A stretch of DNA of 64,000 nucleotides from Methanothrix harundinacea (GTDB lineage: Archaea; Halobacteriota; Methanosarcinia; Methanotrichales; Methanotrichaceae). The DNA is taken from positions 39,128 to 103,127 of the forward strand of contig DAXT01000013.1 in the NCBI GenBank assembly GCA_002506535.1, written 5' to 3'. A program made the position numbers and the translations under genes. Each line of letters begins with the position of its first letter. Position 1 is the first letter of the stretch. The notes under the pieces are model-generated. The model was not told the origin of the DNA. It saw only the letters and a program-made list of their open reading frames with translations, and ran no database searches. This document shows positions 57,027 through 64,000 of this stretch, in pieces.

Positions 57027-57841
57027 CCGTCATCCCTCACCGTCGCAGAACTGCTCCTGTTCGCCCAGCACTGAAGGTTCACCGCCACCGGGAGCGATGC
57101 GGTATGGCATAAGGCGGTCTCGATCCTCACCCCTAGGGCAGTGGCGTCGCCCCCGAGCCCCATGGGACCGGTCCCGATCCGGTTGATCTCCGTCAAGAGG
57201 TTACGATCCATCTGCGAGGTGCCGGGCATATGCAATAGCGCCCTCTTGGCGAGCCTCGCCGCGAGATCGAAGGTCCCGCCGATCCCCACACCAACGAAGA
57301 CGGGAGCGCAGGCCCGGCCCGCCCGCTTTGCCACCTCCTCCGCCACAAAATCGAGGGGGTCGTCGGCGGGGTTGAGCATGGCGAGGAAGGACCAGTTCTC
57401 CGACCCTGCCCCCTTGGGGAAGGCGGTGATCCGCAAGCAGTCCCCTTGGACGAGGTCGATGATAAGGTCCGGCATCCCGGGGCCGGTGTTGTCGCCGCTG
57501 TTATTCCTTGTCAGGGGGTCGACGGCGTTGGGGCGGAGGGGGACCTCTTCGGTCGCCCGGCGGACGCCGTCGGCGATCGCCTCCTCCAGGAAGGACGGTA
57601 CCGCAAGGTTCCGGCCGATCTCAAGGTGAAAGACGGGAAGGCCCGTATCCTGGCAGAGGGGGACGCCGTCCTCAGATGCGATACCGATGTTCTCGAGGAT
57701 CGCCTCGAGCTGGGAGCGGGCGATGGGACTCGTCTCCCTCGCGGCCGCCTCTCTTATCGCCTCCTCGACCCATGGGGGGAGGACGGTCTCGGCTTCGGCC
57801 AGGACCGCCACCGTCGCGGCGACCAGGTCTTCACGCCTCAA
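57011..57841 (-). CDS. fumA: Fumarate hydratase (class I) alpha subunit
   Basis: A 276-residue iron-sulfur subunit. Cluster cysteines lie in VPLCQDTGLPVF (about residue 63), RACAPVFVGVGIGG (about 177) and NLQCWANRSSS (about 258). Substrate elements RNNSGDNTGPGMPDLIIDLVQGD (about 112-134), FPKGAGSENWSFLAML (about 140-155) and CHTASLPVAVN (about 245) match archaeal two-subunit fumarases. The start overlaps the DUF166 stop by ATGA, and the 3' end overlaps fumB by 16 bp. The three genes are tightly coupled. Confidence 0.95.
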   Translation of the reverse strand: MRREDLVAATVAVLAEAETVLPPWVEEAIREAAARETSPIARSQLEAILENIGIASEDGVPLCQDTGLPVFHLEIGRNLAVPSFLEEAIADGVRRATEEVPLRPNAVDPLTRNNSGDNTGPGMPDLIIDLVQGDCLRITAFPKGAGSENWSFLAMLNPADDPLDFVAEEVAKRAGRACAPVFVGVGIGGTFDLAARLAKRALLHMPGTSQMDRNLLTEINRIGTGPMGLGGDATALGVRIETALCHTASLPVAVNLQCWANRSSSATVRDDGWSID

Positions 57842-58563
57842 GGCCGCCCCTTCCCCCTGATATTTATAGGCCTCGACTGGTCCGGGATCTTGAGGCTGGT
57901 GTCAAGCCCCAGGGCCCTCTCCATCGCGTACTTATGGAGGTCGCCGGAGGTGTGGATCCCCCCCTCGCCCCCCCGGACCGCCCTGCAGGGGTACATCTGG
58001 CAGAGAAGGCCAGCCCGGGGCGGGGCGTCTTCGACCCTGACTCCTACGATATCCCTCGCCACGTGCCACGTGCTGCCGCAGGGGGAGCCCCGGAGGACAT
58101 CGACCCTCGCGATCTTCCCATCCTCCACCTCCACCACCATCTTTGGCCTCCCCAGCTTCTCGGCGAAGGCGTCGACGGCCCCGACGCCGCACTTCTTGAG
58201 GGTGCAGCAGATCTCGTCGACCTCGATATAGATCCCGTAACGGTCGGCTATCTTCTGCAGCTCCGGCGCCGACCCGGCCCTGCCGATCCCGCCGGGGACG
58301 ATCACCGCCTCGGCCCCGCCCTTCCCTGCCCGGACGGCGATCTCCGGGGTGACGTCGGGGTGGAGGGAGTAGGTGATGATAAGATCCGAAGAGAAGAACT
58401 CGGGGTCGAGGTCGAGGGAGTCGAGGAACTCCTCGGGGTCCTCTATGAAATCCGGCAACGATTGGGGGATATCGATGGAGACGACCTCGAAGTCGGTCCT
58501 CTCTCTTATCGTCTCGATGAGACGCTCGCCGTATTTGCCCCTGGTGACGACTCCGACTCGCAT
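57838..58563 (-). CDS. DUF166 family protein
   Basis: A 241-residue soluble protein of DUF166, found in methanogens and related archaea. Markers are MRVGVVTRGKYGERLIETI (residues 1-19), DLIITYSLHPDVTPEIA (about 60-76) and AVIVPGG (about 85-91). A cysteine-rich second half has VDEICCTLKKCG (about 115), RGSPCGSTWHVARDI (about 158) and LLCQMYPCRA (about 185). The Cys set suggests an Fe-S or metal site. Function is unknown. It is coupled by ATGA to fumA, so it may serve fumarase (for example cluster delivery), which is inference. Confidence 0.88.
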   Translation of the reverse strand: MRVGVVTRGKYGERLIETIRERTDFEVVSIDIPQSLPDFIEDPEEFLDSLDLDPEFFSSDLIITYSLHPDVTPEIAVRAGKGGAEAVIVPGGIGRAGSAPELQKIADRYGIYIEVDEICCTLKKCGVGAVDAFAEKLGRPKMVVEVEDGKIARVDVLRGSPCGSTWHVARDIVGVRVEDAPPRAGLLCQMYPCRAVRGGEGGIHTSGDLHKYAMERALGLDTSLKIPDQSRPINIRGKGRP

Positions 58564-58711
58564 GGTCGTCTGACGACGGGAGCGGTTATAGAGTTTGTCT
58601 TGCAGTCCCCTCCTCAGTTCGTATCGCGGCCCCTCCTCCGTCGATCCCGGATCCCTCCCTGGACCTTCAAGGGTTCCCCTCGAAAGAGTAAATTAGCCCC
58701 CGGACCGATGG

Positions 58712-60076
58712 ATGGTCATGATACCTGCCGTCCTAGTCGCGGGGACCCACAGCGGAGTCGGCAAGACGACGGTCGTCCTGGGGATGATGGCGGCCCTCAG
58801 GAGGCGGGGTCTCGTCGTCGCCCCCTTCAAGGTGGGGCCGGACTTCATCGACCCATCCCACCACGCTGCCATCTGCGGCGGGCCGTCGCGGAACCTCGAC
58901 ACCTTCATGATGGGGACAGACGGCGTCCGGCGGTCTTTCGCCCTGGGGGTCGAGGGAGCAGACGTCGCCATCATCGAAGGCGTCATGGGGCTCTACGACG
59001 GCCTCGACGCGACGGAGGTGGCCTCATCGGCCTCCGTCGCGAAAGCCCTCGGAGCCCCCGTCCTCCTGGTGATGAACGTCCACGGGACCAGCCGGTCCGC
59101 CGCGGCGATGGCCCTCGGTTACGCCAGCTACGACCCCGGCGTGAAGATATCGGGGCTCATCCTCAACAGGGTCGGAAGCGAGCGGCATCGCAGCCTACTG
59201 GCGGAGGCGCTGGCGCCCCTGGGGATACCGATCCTCGCCTCCCTCCCGAGGCGGGGCGAGATAGCCCTCCCCAGCCGCCACCTGGGGCTCCAGATGGGCT
59301 TTGAGAGCCGCCACGACCTGGACGCCTTAGCCGACTTCCTCGAGGAAAACGCCGACCTCGACGGGATCCTCGACCTCGGCTGCGAGGTTGCGGCGTCGGA
59401 GGCGGAGATGGCACAGGAGGCGGAGACGGTGCCGGACATGGAGGGCGAGAGGATCAAAATTGCCGTCGCATACGACGAGGCCTTCTGCTTCTACTACGTC
59501 GAGAACTTCGAGGTCCTTCGGAGGCTAGGCGCAGAGATCGAGTTCTTCAGCCCGATCCGCGACCCCCTCCCGGAGGTAGACGGCCTCTACTTAGGGGGAG
59601 GCTACCCCGAGCTCTACGCCGGGGCCCTGGAAGAGTCGCCGACACGCCATGAAATAAAAAAGGCTGCCGAGGACGGGATGCCGATCTACGGCGAGTGCGG
59701 CGGCCTGATGTACCTCTGTGAGTCGGTGGTATCGAAGGACGGCGATTCTGATAACAAAATGGCCGGGGTCCTCCCCGCCACCACCACCATGACCGGCAGG
59801 CTTCAAGCCCTCGGCTACGTCGAGGGGGACGTCGTCTCCGAGAACCCCGTCGTCGCGAAGGGCTCCGCGATCCGGGGGCACGAGTTCCATTACTCGAAGA
59901 TGGACTGCGCGAAGGACGCGCGGTTCGCCTACCGGTTCCGGCGCGGGAAGGGGATCGATGGTAACAAAGACGGCCTCTTCGAGCACGAAACGCTGGGAAG
60001 CTACCTTCACACCCACTTCTCAACATTCCCGGTGGAGAGGTTCGTTGCGAGCTGCAGGAGTTATAGAAGGAGTTAG
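58712..60076 (+). CDS. Cobyrinate or Ni-sirohydrochlorin a,c-diamide synthase (CbiA/CfbB)
   Basis: A 454-residue ATP- and glutamine-dependent amidotransferase. The N-terminal dethiobiotin-synthase-like domain has P-loop VAGTHSGVGKTTVVLGMMAALRRRG (about residues 8-32) and FKVGPDFIDPSHH (about 38-50), then VAIIEGVMGLYDG (about 86-98). The class I glutaminase domain has LYLGGGYPELYAGAL (about 290-305), YGECGGLMYLCESV with the nucleophilic Cys (about 327-340), and a GHEFHYSKM segment (about 388). In methanogens the family splits into CbiA (B12) and CfbB (coenzyme F430); sequence reading alone does not decide. ATG 58712 or 58718. 6 bp before the flavoprotein gene. Confidence 0.9.
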   Translation: MVMIPAVLVAGTHSGVGKTTVVLGMMAALRRRGLVVAPFKVGPDFIDPSHHAAICGGPSRNLDTFMMGTDGVRRSFALGVEGADVAIIEGVMGLYDGLDATEVASSASVAKALGAPVLLVMNVHGTSRSAAAMALGYASYDPGVKISGLILNRVGSERHRSLLAEALAPLGIPILASLPRRGEIALPSRHLGLQMGFESRHDLDALADFLEENADLDGILDLGCEVAASEAEMAQEAETVPDMEGERIKIAVAYDEAFCFYYVENFEVLRRLGAEIEFFSPIRDPLPEVDGLYLGGGYPELYAGALEESPTRHEIKKAAEDGMPIYGECGGLMYLCESVVSKDGDSDNKMAGVLPATTTMTGRLQALGYVEGDVVSENPVVAKGSAIRGHEFHYSKMDCAKDARFAYRFRRGKGIDGNKDGLFEHETLGSYLHTHFSTFPVERFVASCRSYRRS

Positions 60077-60082
60077 ATAATA

Positions 60083-60658
60083 ATGAAAGTCGTCGCCTTT
60101 AACGGGAGCGCGAGGAGGGACGGTAACACCGCCATCCTCGTGCGAAGGGTCCTCGAAGAGCTGGAGAAAGAGGGTATAGAGACCGAACTCGTCCAGCTCG
60201 CCGGAGAGCGGATCCGGGGATGCACCGCCTGCCGCGGCTGCGTCGCGAATAAGGACAGCCGCTGCACCATCGACGACGACGTCGTCAACGAATGCATCGC
60301 CAGGATGGTCGAGGCGGACGGGATCATCCTCGCCTCGCCGACCTACTTCGCCGACGTCTCGGCGGAGACGAAGGCCCTAATCGACCGGGCCGGCTTCGTC
60401 GCAAGAGCCAACGGCGGCCTCTTCCGGCGGAAGGTGGGGGCGGCGGTCGTAGCCGTCCGGCGGGCGGGGGCGATCCACGCCTTCGACTCGATCAACCACT
60501 TCTTCTTCATCAGCGAGATGGTCGTCCCCGGCTCCAGCTACTGGAACCTCGGCTTCGGCTACGCGCCCGGCGAGGTGGAGGCGGACGCCGAGGGTATGGA
60601 GACGATGAGGGTCCTGGGCTCGAATATGGCGTGGCTCCTCCATAAGATCAACGGCTGA
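60083..60658 (+). CDS. Iron-sulfur flavoprotein (Isf-like NADPH-dependent FMN reductase)
   Basis: A 191-residue flavodoxin-like protein. The FMN phosphate loop is VVAFNGSARRDGNTAILVRRVLEEL (residues 3-27). The compact cysteine motif CX2CX2CX7C (GCTACRGCVANKDSRC, about 47-62) defines the iron-sulfur flavoprotein family. ILASPTYFADVSAETKALIDRAG (about 82-104) contacts the flavin. Isf-type proteins transfer electrons from ferredoxin to O2 or H2O2 detoxification partners in methanogens. It starts 6 bp after the cbiA/cfbB stop, so it is co-transcribed. Confidence 0.92.
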   Translation: MKVVAFNGSARRDGNTAILVRRVLEELEKEGIETELVQLAGERIRGCTACRGCVANKDSRCTIDDDVVNECIARMVEADGIILASPTYFADVSAETKALIDRAGFVARANGGLFRRKVGAAVVAVRRAGAIHAFDSINHFFFISEMVVPGSSYWNLGFGYAPGEVEADAEGMETMRVLGSNMAWLLHKING

Positions 60659-60735
60659 TGGCGGTGGCGGAGGGGGAGGAGAGGGGCAGGAGAGGGAGAA
60701 GGGATGAAAGGGGTGAGGGGTAGAAAGGCAGCAGA

Positions 60736-63555
60736 TCAGAAGTCGAAGAGGGACTTCTGCTTCTGCTCCTGCCCCTCGCCGGGTTCCCCGGCCACCGAGG
60801 GAGCCCTTCCTTTCGCCGCCGCCCGGGGGGGCGCGAGGTCGAAGAGCCGCTGCTGCTCAGGGCAGCAGACGAGCTGCTCTTTCGATACCCCGAAGGGGGA
60901 GAGGAGGCGCAACAGCGGCGGCAAGATCTGCTTATTGATGTAGTAGTCGGTGTCGATCAAAAGGCCGTTCTGGAGGGCGTAGGAGGGGTCCTCGGCCCGG
61001 TCGACGAAGAGCCCCCTCCCCCGGACGATGACGAAGGGGACCCGGTCGCCGACCGAGGGGACGGGGCCGCCCCTCGCCCTCATCTTCTCGGCGAGCTGCA
61101 CATGAGGCTGCTTGTTCTTGTAGGCAGCCGTGCTCTTGGTGTACCTCCTCGTCAGGACCAGGTCCTCGAGGATCTCCGGGTCCTCCCGAAGGTCGAGCCT
61201 CTGGAGGCGGTCGATCACAGACTTTGCGAGGTCGAGGGCCTCTTCGACCTTCCCCTCCATGAGGACGAGCTCGAGAGACCGGTTGAGGGTCTTGCTGGTC
61301 AGCTCGCACCAGTCCCTTCTTACCGTCTCCATCCCCCGGACCTTTATCTTGTCGCGCCACTCCCCGCCCGCCTTCTCGAAGACCCAGAGGGCGTACCTCT
61401 TCTTGACGAGGAATAGCCCCCGGCGGGCGAAGGCCTCGAAGACGAGCTCCATCGGCGGAGGCAGGCGGGAGGTCACCGTCTCGGAGATCTTCCTTCCCAC
61501 CAGCTCCGCCTCCTCCAGGGTCGGCTTTCCCCCGCGGCCGCCGAAGGGCTTCATGCTGATGAAGACGCTGTCGGTGTCGCCGTAGACGACCTCAAGGTCG
61601 AACCGCTTGAACTCTGCGCCGGCTGGGAAGGAGTCGCCGGCGGCCACTGCCATCTCCTCGGGGAGGAGGGCTTTTCCGCCCCTGACGTAGACCGACCCGA
61701 TCTCTTCGACCATCCCCTTGGTGTTCAGGATGTTGGCCCTGCCGAAGCTGGTCACGGCGTTGGCGAGGGGGAGGCTGTAGAGCCTGGCCCGGGCGTAGCC
61801 GGAGTAGCCGTAGAAGGAGTTTAAGAGGATCTTGAGGGCGTACTGCTGGGCGTCGAGGATCCTGCGCTCCTCCTCCGAGGCCGACTTCATCCGGCGCTTG
61901 ATATCGGTCCTCTGGGCGAGGAGGTCGGAGAGGACCCCGGGGACGATCCCCGGCGACGCTGACGGGAGGACGAACTCCCCCCCCGACGGCGGCTTTACTA
62001 CCCCCCCAGACGCCGGCCGCTCGTCGGTGACGACCGTCGAGTAGCAGAGGTTGTGGGCCATCATGATCGACGGGTAGAGGGACCGGTAGTCGAGGATGAG
62101 AACGTCCTCCACCAGCCCCTTCTTCGGCTCCAGGACCGCTCCACCCTTCAGCTCGGAGCTCTGGGCCGCCCTGGCAGAAGAGAGGTCGGCATCGGGCTTA
62201 GGGGGGATGACCCTCCCCCTCTCCTGGAACTTGCGAAAGAGGAAGTTTTCCACCATCCCCGTCTGGCCGCCGTCGATCACCTCCTGGAGGAGCGACCCGC
62301 TAGTCTGGGCGAGAGCGATGTACTTGTCGAGGAGCTGTAGGTCTGTGAGGAGGTGAAGAGCGAGGTAGGAGTCGCGGCGGGAGTAGCTGACGAGCCGGGC
62401 GAACTCCTCGCCGTCGGCGGCCCAGAGCGCCTCCATCTCCTTTGGATCGACGTCGTGCTTCTCGACCCCCAGGAGCTCAAGGCTCGCGTTCCTGAGGGTG
62501 TAGCGTTTGAGGCTGAAGGACGACCTCACCAGCGGCAGAAGATCGACGACGACCCTGCCGGTGATCTCGACCCGGGTCTGGTTTACGATCTTTCTCACCC
62601 GCCAGGGGCCGCCATCCCGGCCGACCCGGACGTCGAGGTTCAGCCTCCTCGTCCTCTCTTCCAGGTACGGAAAGTCGAACTCCGCCGAGTTGTAGCCGGC
62701 GACGACGTCGGGGTCGTAGTCCTTGAGGATCTCGACGAACCGGGCGAGCATCTCCCTCTCGCCACCGCAGCAGAGGACGTCTCCCCGGGGGCAGTCGACC
62801 TCCCGGCCGACGAGGACGAGGTCTTTTCGGTCTTTGTAGGGCGGATCGAAGGCGAGGCTGACCATGATCACCGGCGAGGTCTCGGGGTTGGGCATCGCCC
62901 CGTGGAGGGGGAGGCACTCGATGTCGAAGGCCAGGTGGCGGAGGGGGGCGTTGGGCCTCGGCTTCGCCCCCGGCTTCTCCCCCGCCACCTTCTCCGTCTC
63001 AGCCTCCTCTTCCTCCGCTCCCTCTCCAGCCCCACCCGGACCTGTCCCCGCGGGCCTCAGGGAGGTATAGGGGACGGGGCCGATTATGGTGACCTTCCCC
63101 TCCCCTTTCCCCTCCCTCTCCCCTCTCCCCTCTTCCTCGGCGTCCACCTCCGTCCACCTCATCCCCCCGAGGTCGAGGTCGATGAGAAACCGGTTCTTGA
63201 AGAGGACGTCCGTCTCGTAGACCTCCAGGACCCCCGGGACGGAGAGGACCGACTCCCTGAACTCCCGGACGGACTTGGGGTCCTTGGCGACGACCTTCAG
63301 CATCTTTGTTGGCCGCCTCTGGTAGCCGACGGGGCGGAACCGCTCCACCGCCTCGGCCCAGAGGCCCATCGCCCTAACCCCCTCGATGGCGGAGTCGATC
63401 CTCTTTTCGTCGATGCGGGCGTAGAAGTAGGGGCGAAATCCAGAGGCCTGGACGGTGACGGGTCTACCCGAAGGGGTCGTCCCGAAGAGCTGGACTATCG
63501 GGAAGCCGTCGGGGTCGTAGACGTAGTTGGCGTCCAGGATCTGGAAGATCATCAA
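60736..63555 (-). CDS. polB: Family B DNA polymerase
   Basis: A 939-residue replicative/repair polymerase. The 3'-5' exonuclease motifs are LAFDIECLPLHG (Exo I, about residue 208), VVAGYNSAEFDFPYLEER (Exo II, about 285) and YSRRDSYLALHL (Exo III, about 394). Polymerase motif A is LDYRSLYPSIMMAHN (about 487), motif B LKILLNSFYGYSGY (about 574), and motif C YGDTDSVFISM (about 661), all intact. An acidic low-complexity insert (about 140-200, Glu/Gly/Lys-rich) interrupts the N-terminal domain and looks lineage-specific. The C-terminus LFDFxx resembles a PCNA-interaction (PIP-like) end: QKSLFDF. Confidence 0.96.
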   Translation of the reverse strand: MMIFQILDANYVYDPDGFPIVQLFGTTPSGRPVTVQASGFRPYFYARIDEKRIDSAIEGVRAMGLWAEAVERFRPVGYQRRPTKMLKVVAKDPKSVREFRESVLSVPGVLEVYETDVLFKNRFLIDLDLGGMRWTEVDAEEEGRGEREGKGEGKVTIIGPVPYTSLRPAGTGPGGAGEGAEEEEAETEKVAGEKPGAKPRPNAPLRHLAFDIECLPLHGAMPNPETSPVIMVSLAFDPPYKDRKDLVLVGREVDCPRGDVLCCGGEREMLARFVEILKDYDPDVVAGYNSAEFDFPYLEERTRRLNLDVRVGRDGGPWRVRKIVNQTRVEITGRVVVDLLPLVRSSFSLKRYTLRNASLELLGVEKHDVDPKEMEALWAADGEEFARLVSYSRRDSYLALHLLTDLQLLDKYIALAQTSGSLLQEVIDGGQTGMVENFLFRKFQERGRVIPPKPDADLSSARAAQSSELKGGAVLEPKKGLVEDVLILDYRSLYPSIMMAHNLCYSTVVTDERPASGGVVKPPSGGEFVLPSASPGIVPGVLSDLLAQRTDIKRRMKSASEEERRILDAQQYALKILLNSFYGYSGYARARLYSLPLANAVTSFGRANILNTKGMVEEIGSVYVRGGKALLPEEMAVAAGDSFPAGAEFKRFDLEVVYGDTDSVFISMKPFGGRGGKPTLEEAELVGRKISETVTSRLPPPMELVFEAFARRGLFLVKKRYALWVFEKAGGEWRDKIKVRGMETVRRDWCELTSKTLNRSLELVLMEGKVEEALDLAKSVIDRLQRLDLREDPEILEDLVLTRRYTKSTAAYKNKQPHVQLAEKMRARGGPVPSVGDRVPFVIVRGRGLFVDRAEDPSYALQNGLLIDTDYYINKQILPPLLRLLSPFGVSKEQLVCCPEQQRLFDLAPPRAAAKGRAPSVAGEPGEGQEQKQKSLFDF

Positions 63556-63677
63556 CGCGGATAGGTTTTAAGGGAGTGATATAGTTTGTTATATTGAGAA
63601 AGGGGTGAAAGGCTCGTCGGCTCCAGGGGTCGGTGCGAGCTGCCAGATCATCTCCGAGGAGGCTGAAGGCTTGAGAG

Positions 63678-63836
63678 ATGCCCGGACCGAGCATCGAGGT
63701 CGAGGCCGTGATGATCGGCTACGTCGTCGAGAAGGCCCAGAAGAAGCCCTCGGTTTCAGCCAGCAGGGGGGGAAAGCGAAGAGCGTCTTTTACAGGAAGG
63801 CGGGGAGGCTTAAGTAAGAACTGTGAATTATTTTGA
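63678..63836 (+). CDS. Possible 52-residue protein or gene remnant
   Basis: ATG 63678 to TGA 63836 reads MPGPSIEVEAVMIGYVVEKA, then a Lys/Arg/Ser-rich tail. The first 25 residues look protein-like; the rest is low complexity. Another + strand frame (63605-63817) overlaps it. No ribosome site or family is recognised, so this may be the end of a decayed gene. Confidence 0.2.
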   Translation: MPGPSIEVEAVMIGYVVEKAQKKPSVSASRGGKRRASFTGRRGGLSKNCELF

Positions 63837-64000
63837 TCCAACATTATTTTTTTTGTTGCTCAATTAAGGCGATAAATTATTTTATTTAGATTGTTTTATT
63901 ATAGCATTAGTTTTCGTTAAGTTTATTATGGTGGTGGATAATTTGCATACCAAGCTAAAGTGATGCAGTCGCGCATTTATAGTCATGAACCTAACTATTA
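63837..64000. other. AT-rich end of the window
   Basis: About 160 bp of markedly AT-rich DNA (T8 run at about 63848, TTATTTTATTTAGATTGTTTTATTATAG) after a long GC-rich block. Several TATA-like elements are present, with GGTGGTGG near 63930. It is probably an upstream promoter region for a gene beyond the window or the edge of an acquired segment. Confidence 0.4.

Noticed and set aside
55858..57033. A single 391-codon frame starting at ATG 57033
   Set aside because: Its first approximately 170 codons are an Arg/Gly/Pro-rich shadow of fumB; only the C-terminal approximately 210 codons are DUF434-like.
57508..59304. A 598-codon + strand frame
   Set aside because: It crosses the fumA, DUF166 and cbiA/cfbB genes in the wrong frame and is extremely Arg/Pro/Gly-rich.
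62353..63564. A 403-codon + strand frame opposite polB
   Set aside because: Antisense to intact polymerase and exonuclease motifs; typical shadow composition.

Overview
The window is a GC-rich (roughly 60% by eye) stretch of chromosome from a methanogenic archaeon. The best fit is a Methanothrix/Methanosaeta-like member of the Methanomicrobia-type methanogens. The evidence is O-phosphoseryl-tRNA synthetase (SepS), an archaeal family-B DNA polymerase, AMP phosphorylase, cupin-type glucose-6-phosphate isomerase, archaemetzincin, a methanogen-type iron-sulfur flavoprotein, indolepyruvate:ferredoxin oxidoreductase, and archaeal TATA-box promoters with GGAGG/GGTGG ribosome sites. The lineage is inferred from gene content; no marker rRNA or methanogenesis operon lies in the window. 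No rRNA, tRNA, CRISPR array or intact insertion sequence was seen.

Layout. 1-5.3 kb: rpiA (cut by the window edge), sepS, a coiled-coil protein, an exported beta-helix protein and an RDD membrane protein. 5.3-8.4 kb: a histone-deacetylase-family enzyme translationally coupled to a hydantoinase-A-like ATPase. 8.4-12.5 kb: exported fasciclin and SOUL proteins, a membrane protein, a 55-residue cysteine protein coupled to archaemetzincin, and small hypotheticals. 12.5-16.2 kb: a FecCD permease with two substrate-binding proteins but no ATPase. 16.3-18.7 kb: SemiSWEET, PsiE-like and hypothetical proteins. 18.7-22.2 kb: tyrA-aroE and AMP phosphorylase. 22.2-24.1 kb: a decayed patch with a DUF92 remnant and two nearly identical HsdS tail fragments exactly 1250 bp apart, flanking a repeat-rich NHL protein. 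24-34 kb: methyltransferase, MFS transporter, exported three-Cache protein, nitroreductase, HTH regulator, an Ig/SKICH-like exported protein, an amidohydrolase-UspA-CBS operon, an archaeal riboflavin-pathway reductase and a DUF169 protein. 34-36.5 kb: a RelBE-like toxin-antitoxin pair, a quinone-reductase/macrodomain fusion and a HEAT-repeat protein. 36.4-40 kb: iorAB and an exported acetolactate decarboxylase. 40-42.1 kb: a lower-GC foreign-looking gene with a helix-hairpin-helix N-terminus. 42.1-47.5 kb: an ACT-hom-ligase-hisD operon and divergent nadE. 47.5-53.2 kb: a release-factor-like protein, then a 1219-residue CHAT protease/STAND ATPase/TPR protein with a tightly linked partner of unknown function. 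53.3-63.6 kb: UbiA prenyltransferase, pgi, an exported protein, a DUF166-fumarase-DUF434 operon, CbiA/CfbB, iron-sulfur flavoprotein and polB.

Most of the window is core metabolism: pentose phosphate, aromatic, histidine and threonine/methionine branch biosynthesis, NAD, riboflavin/F420 precursor and tetrapyrrole amidation. Genes lie in short operons coupled by ATGA overlaps. The accessory material with most discovery potential is the CHAT-STAND-TPR/partner pair at 48.9-53.2 kb, which has the architecture of a protease-effector cell-death or anti-phage sensor. The flavodoxin-macrodomain fusion at 34.6-35.8 kb, the foreign HHH gene at 40.1 kb, and the restriction-subunit debris at 22-24 kb are also notable. 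All functions are inferred from sequence reading without database searches.
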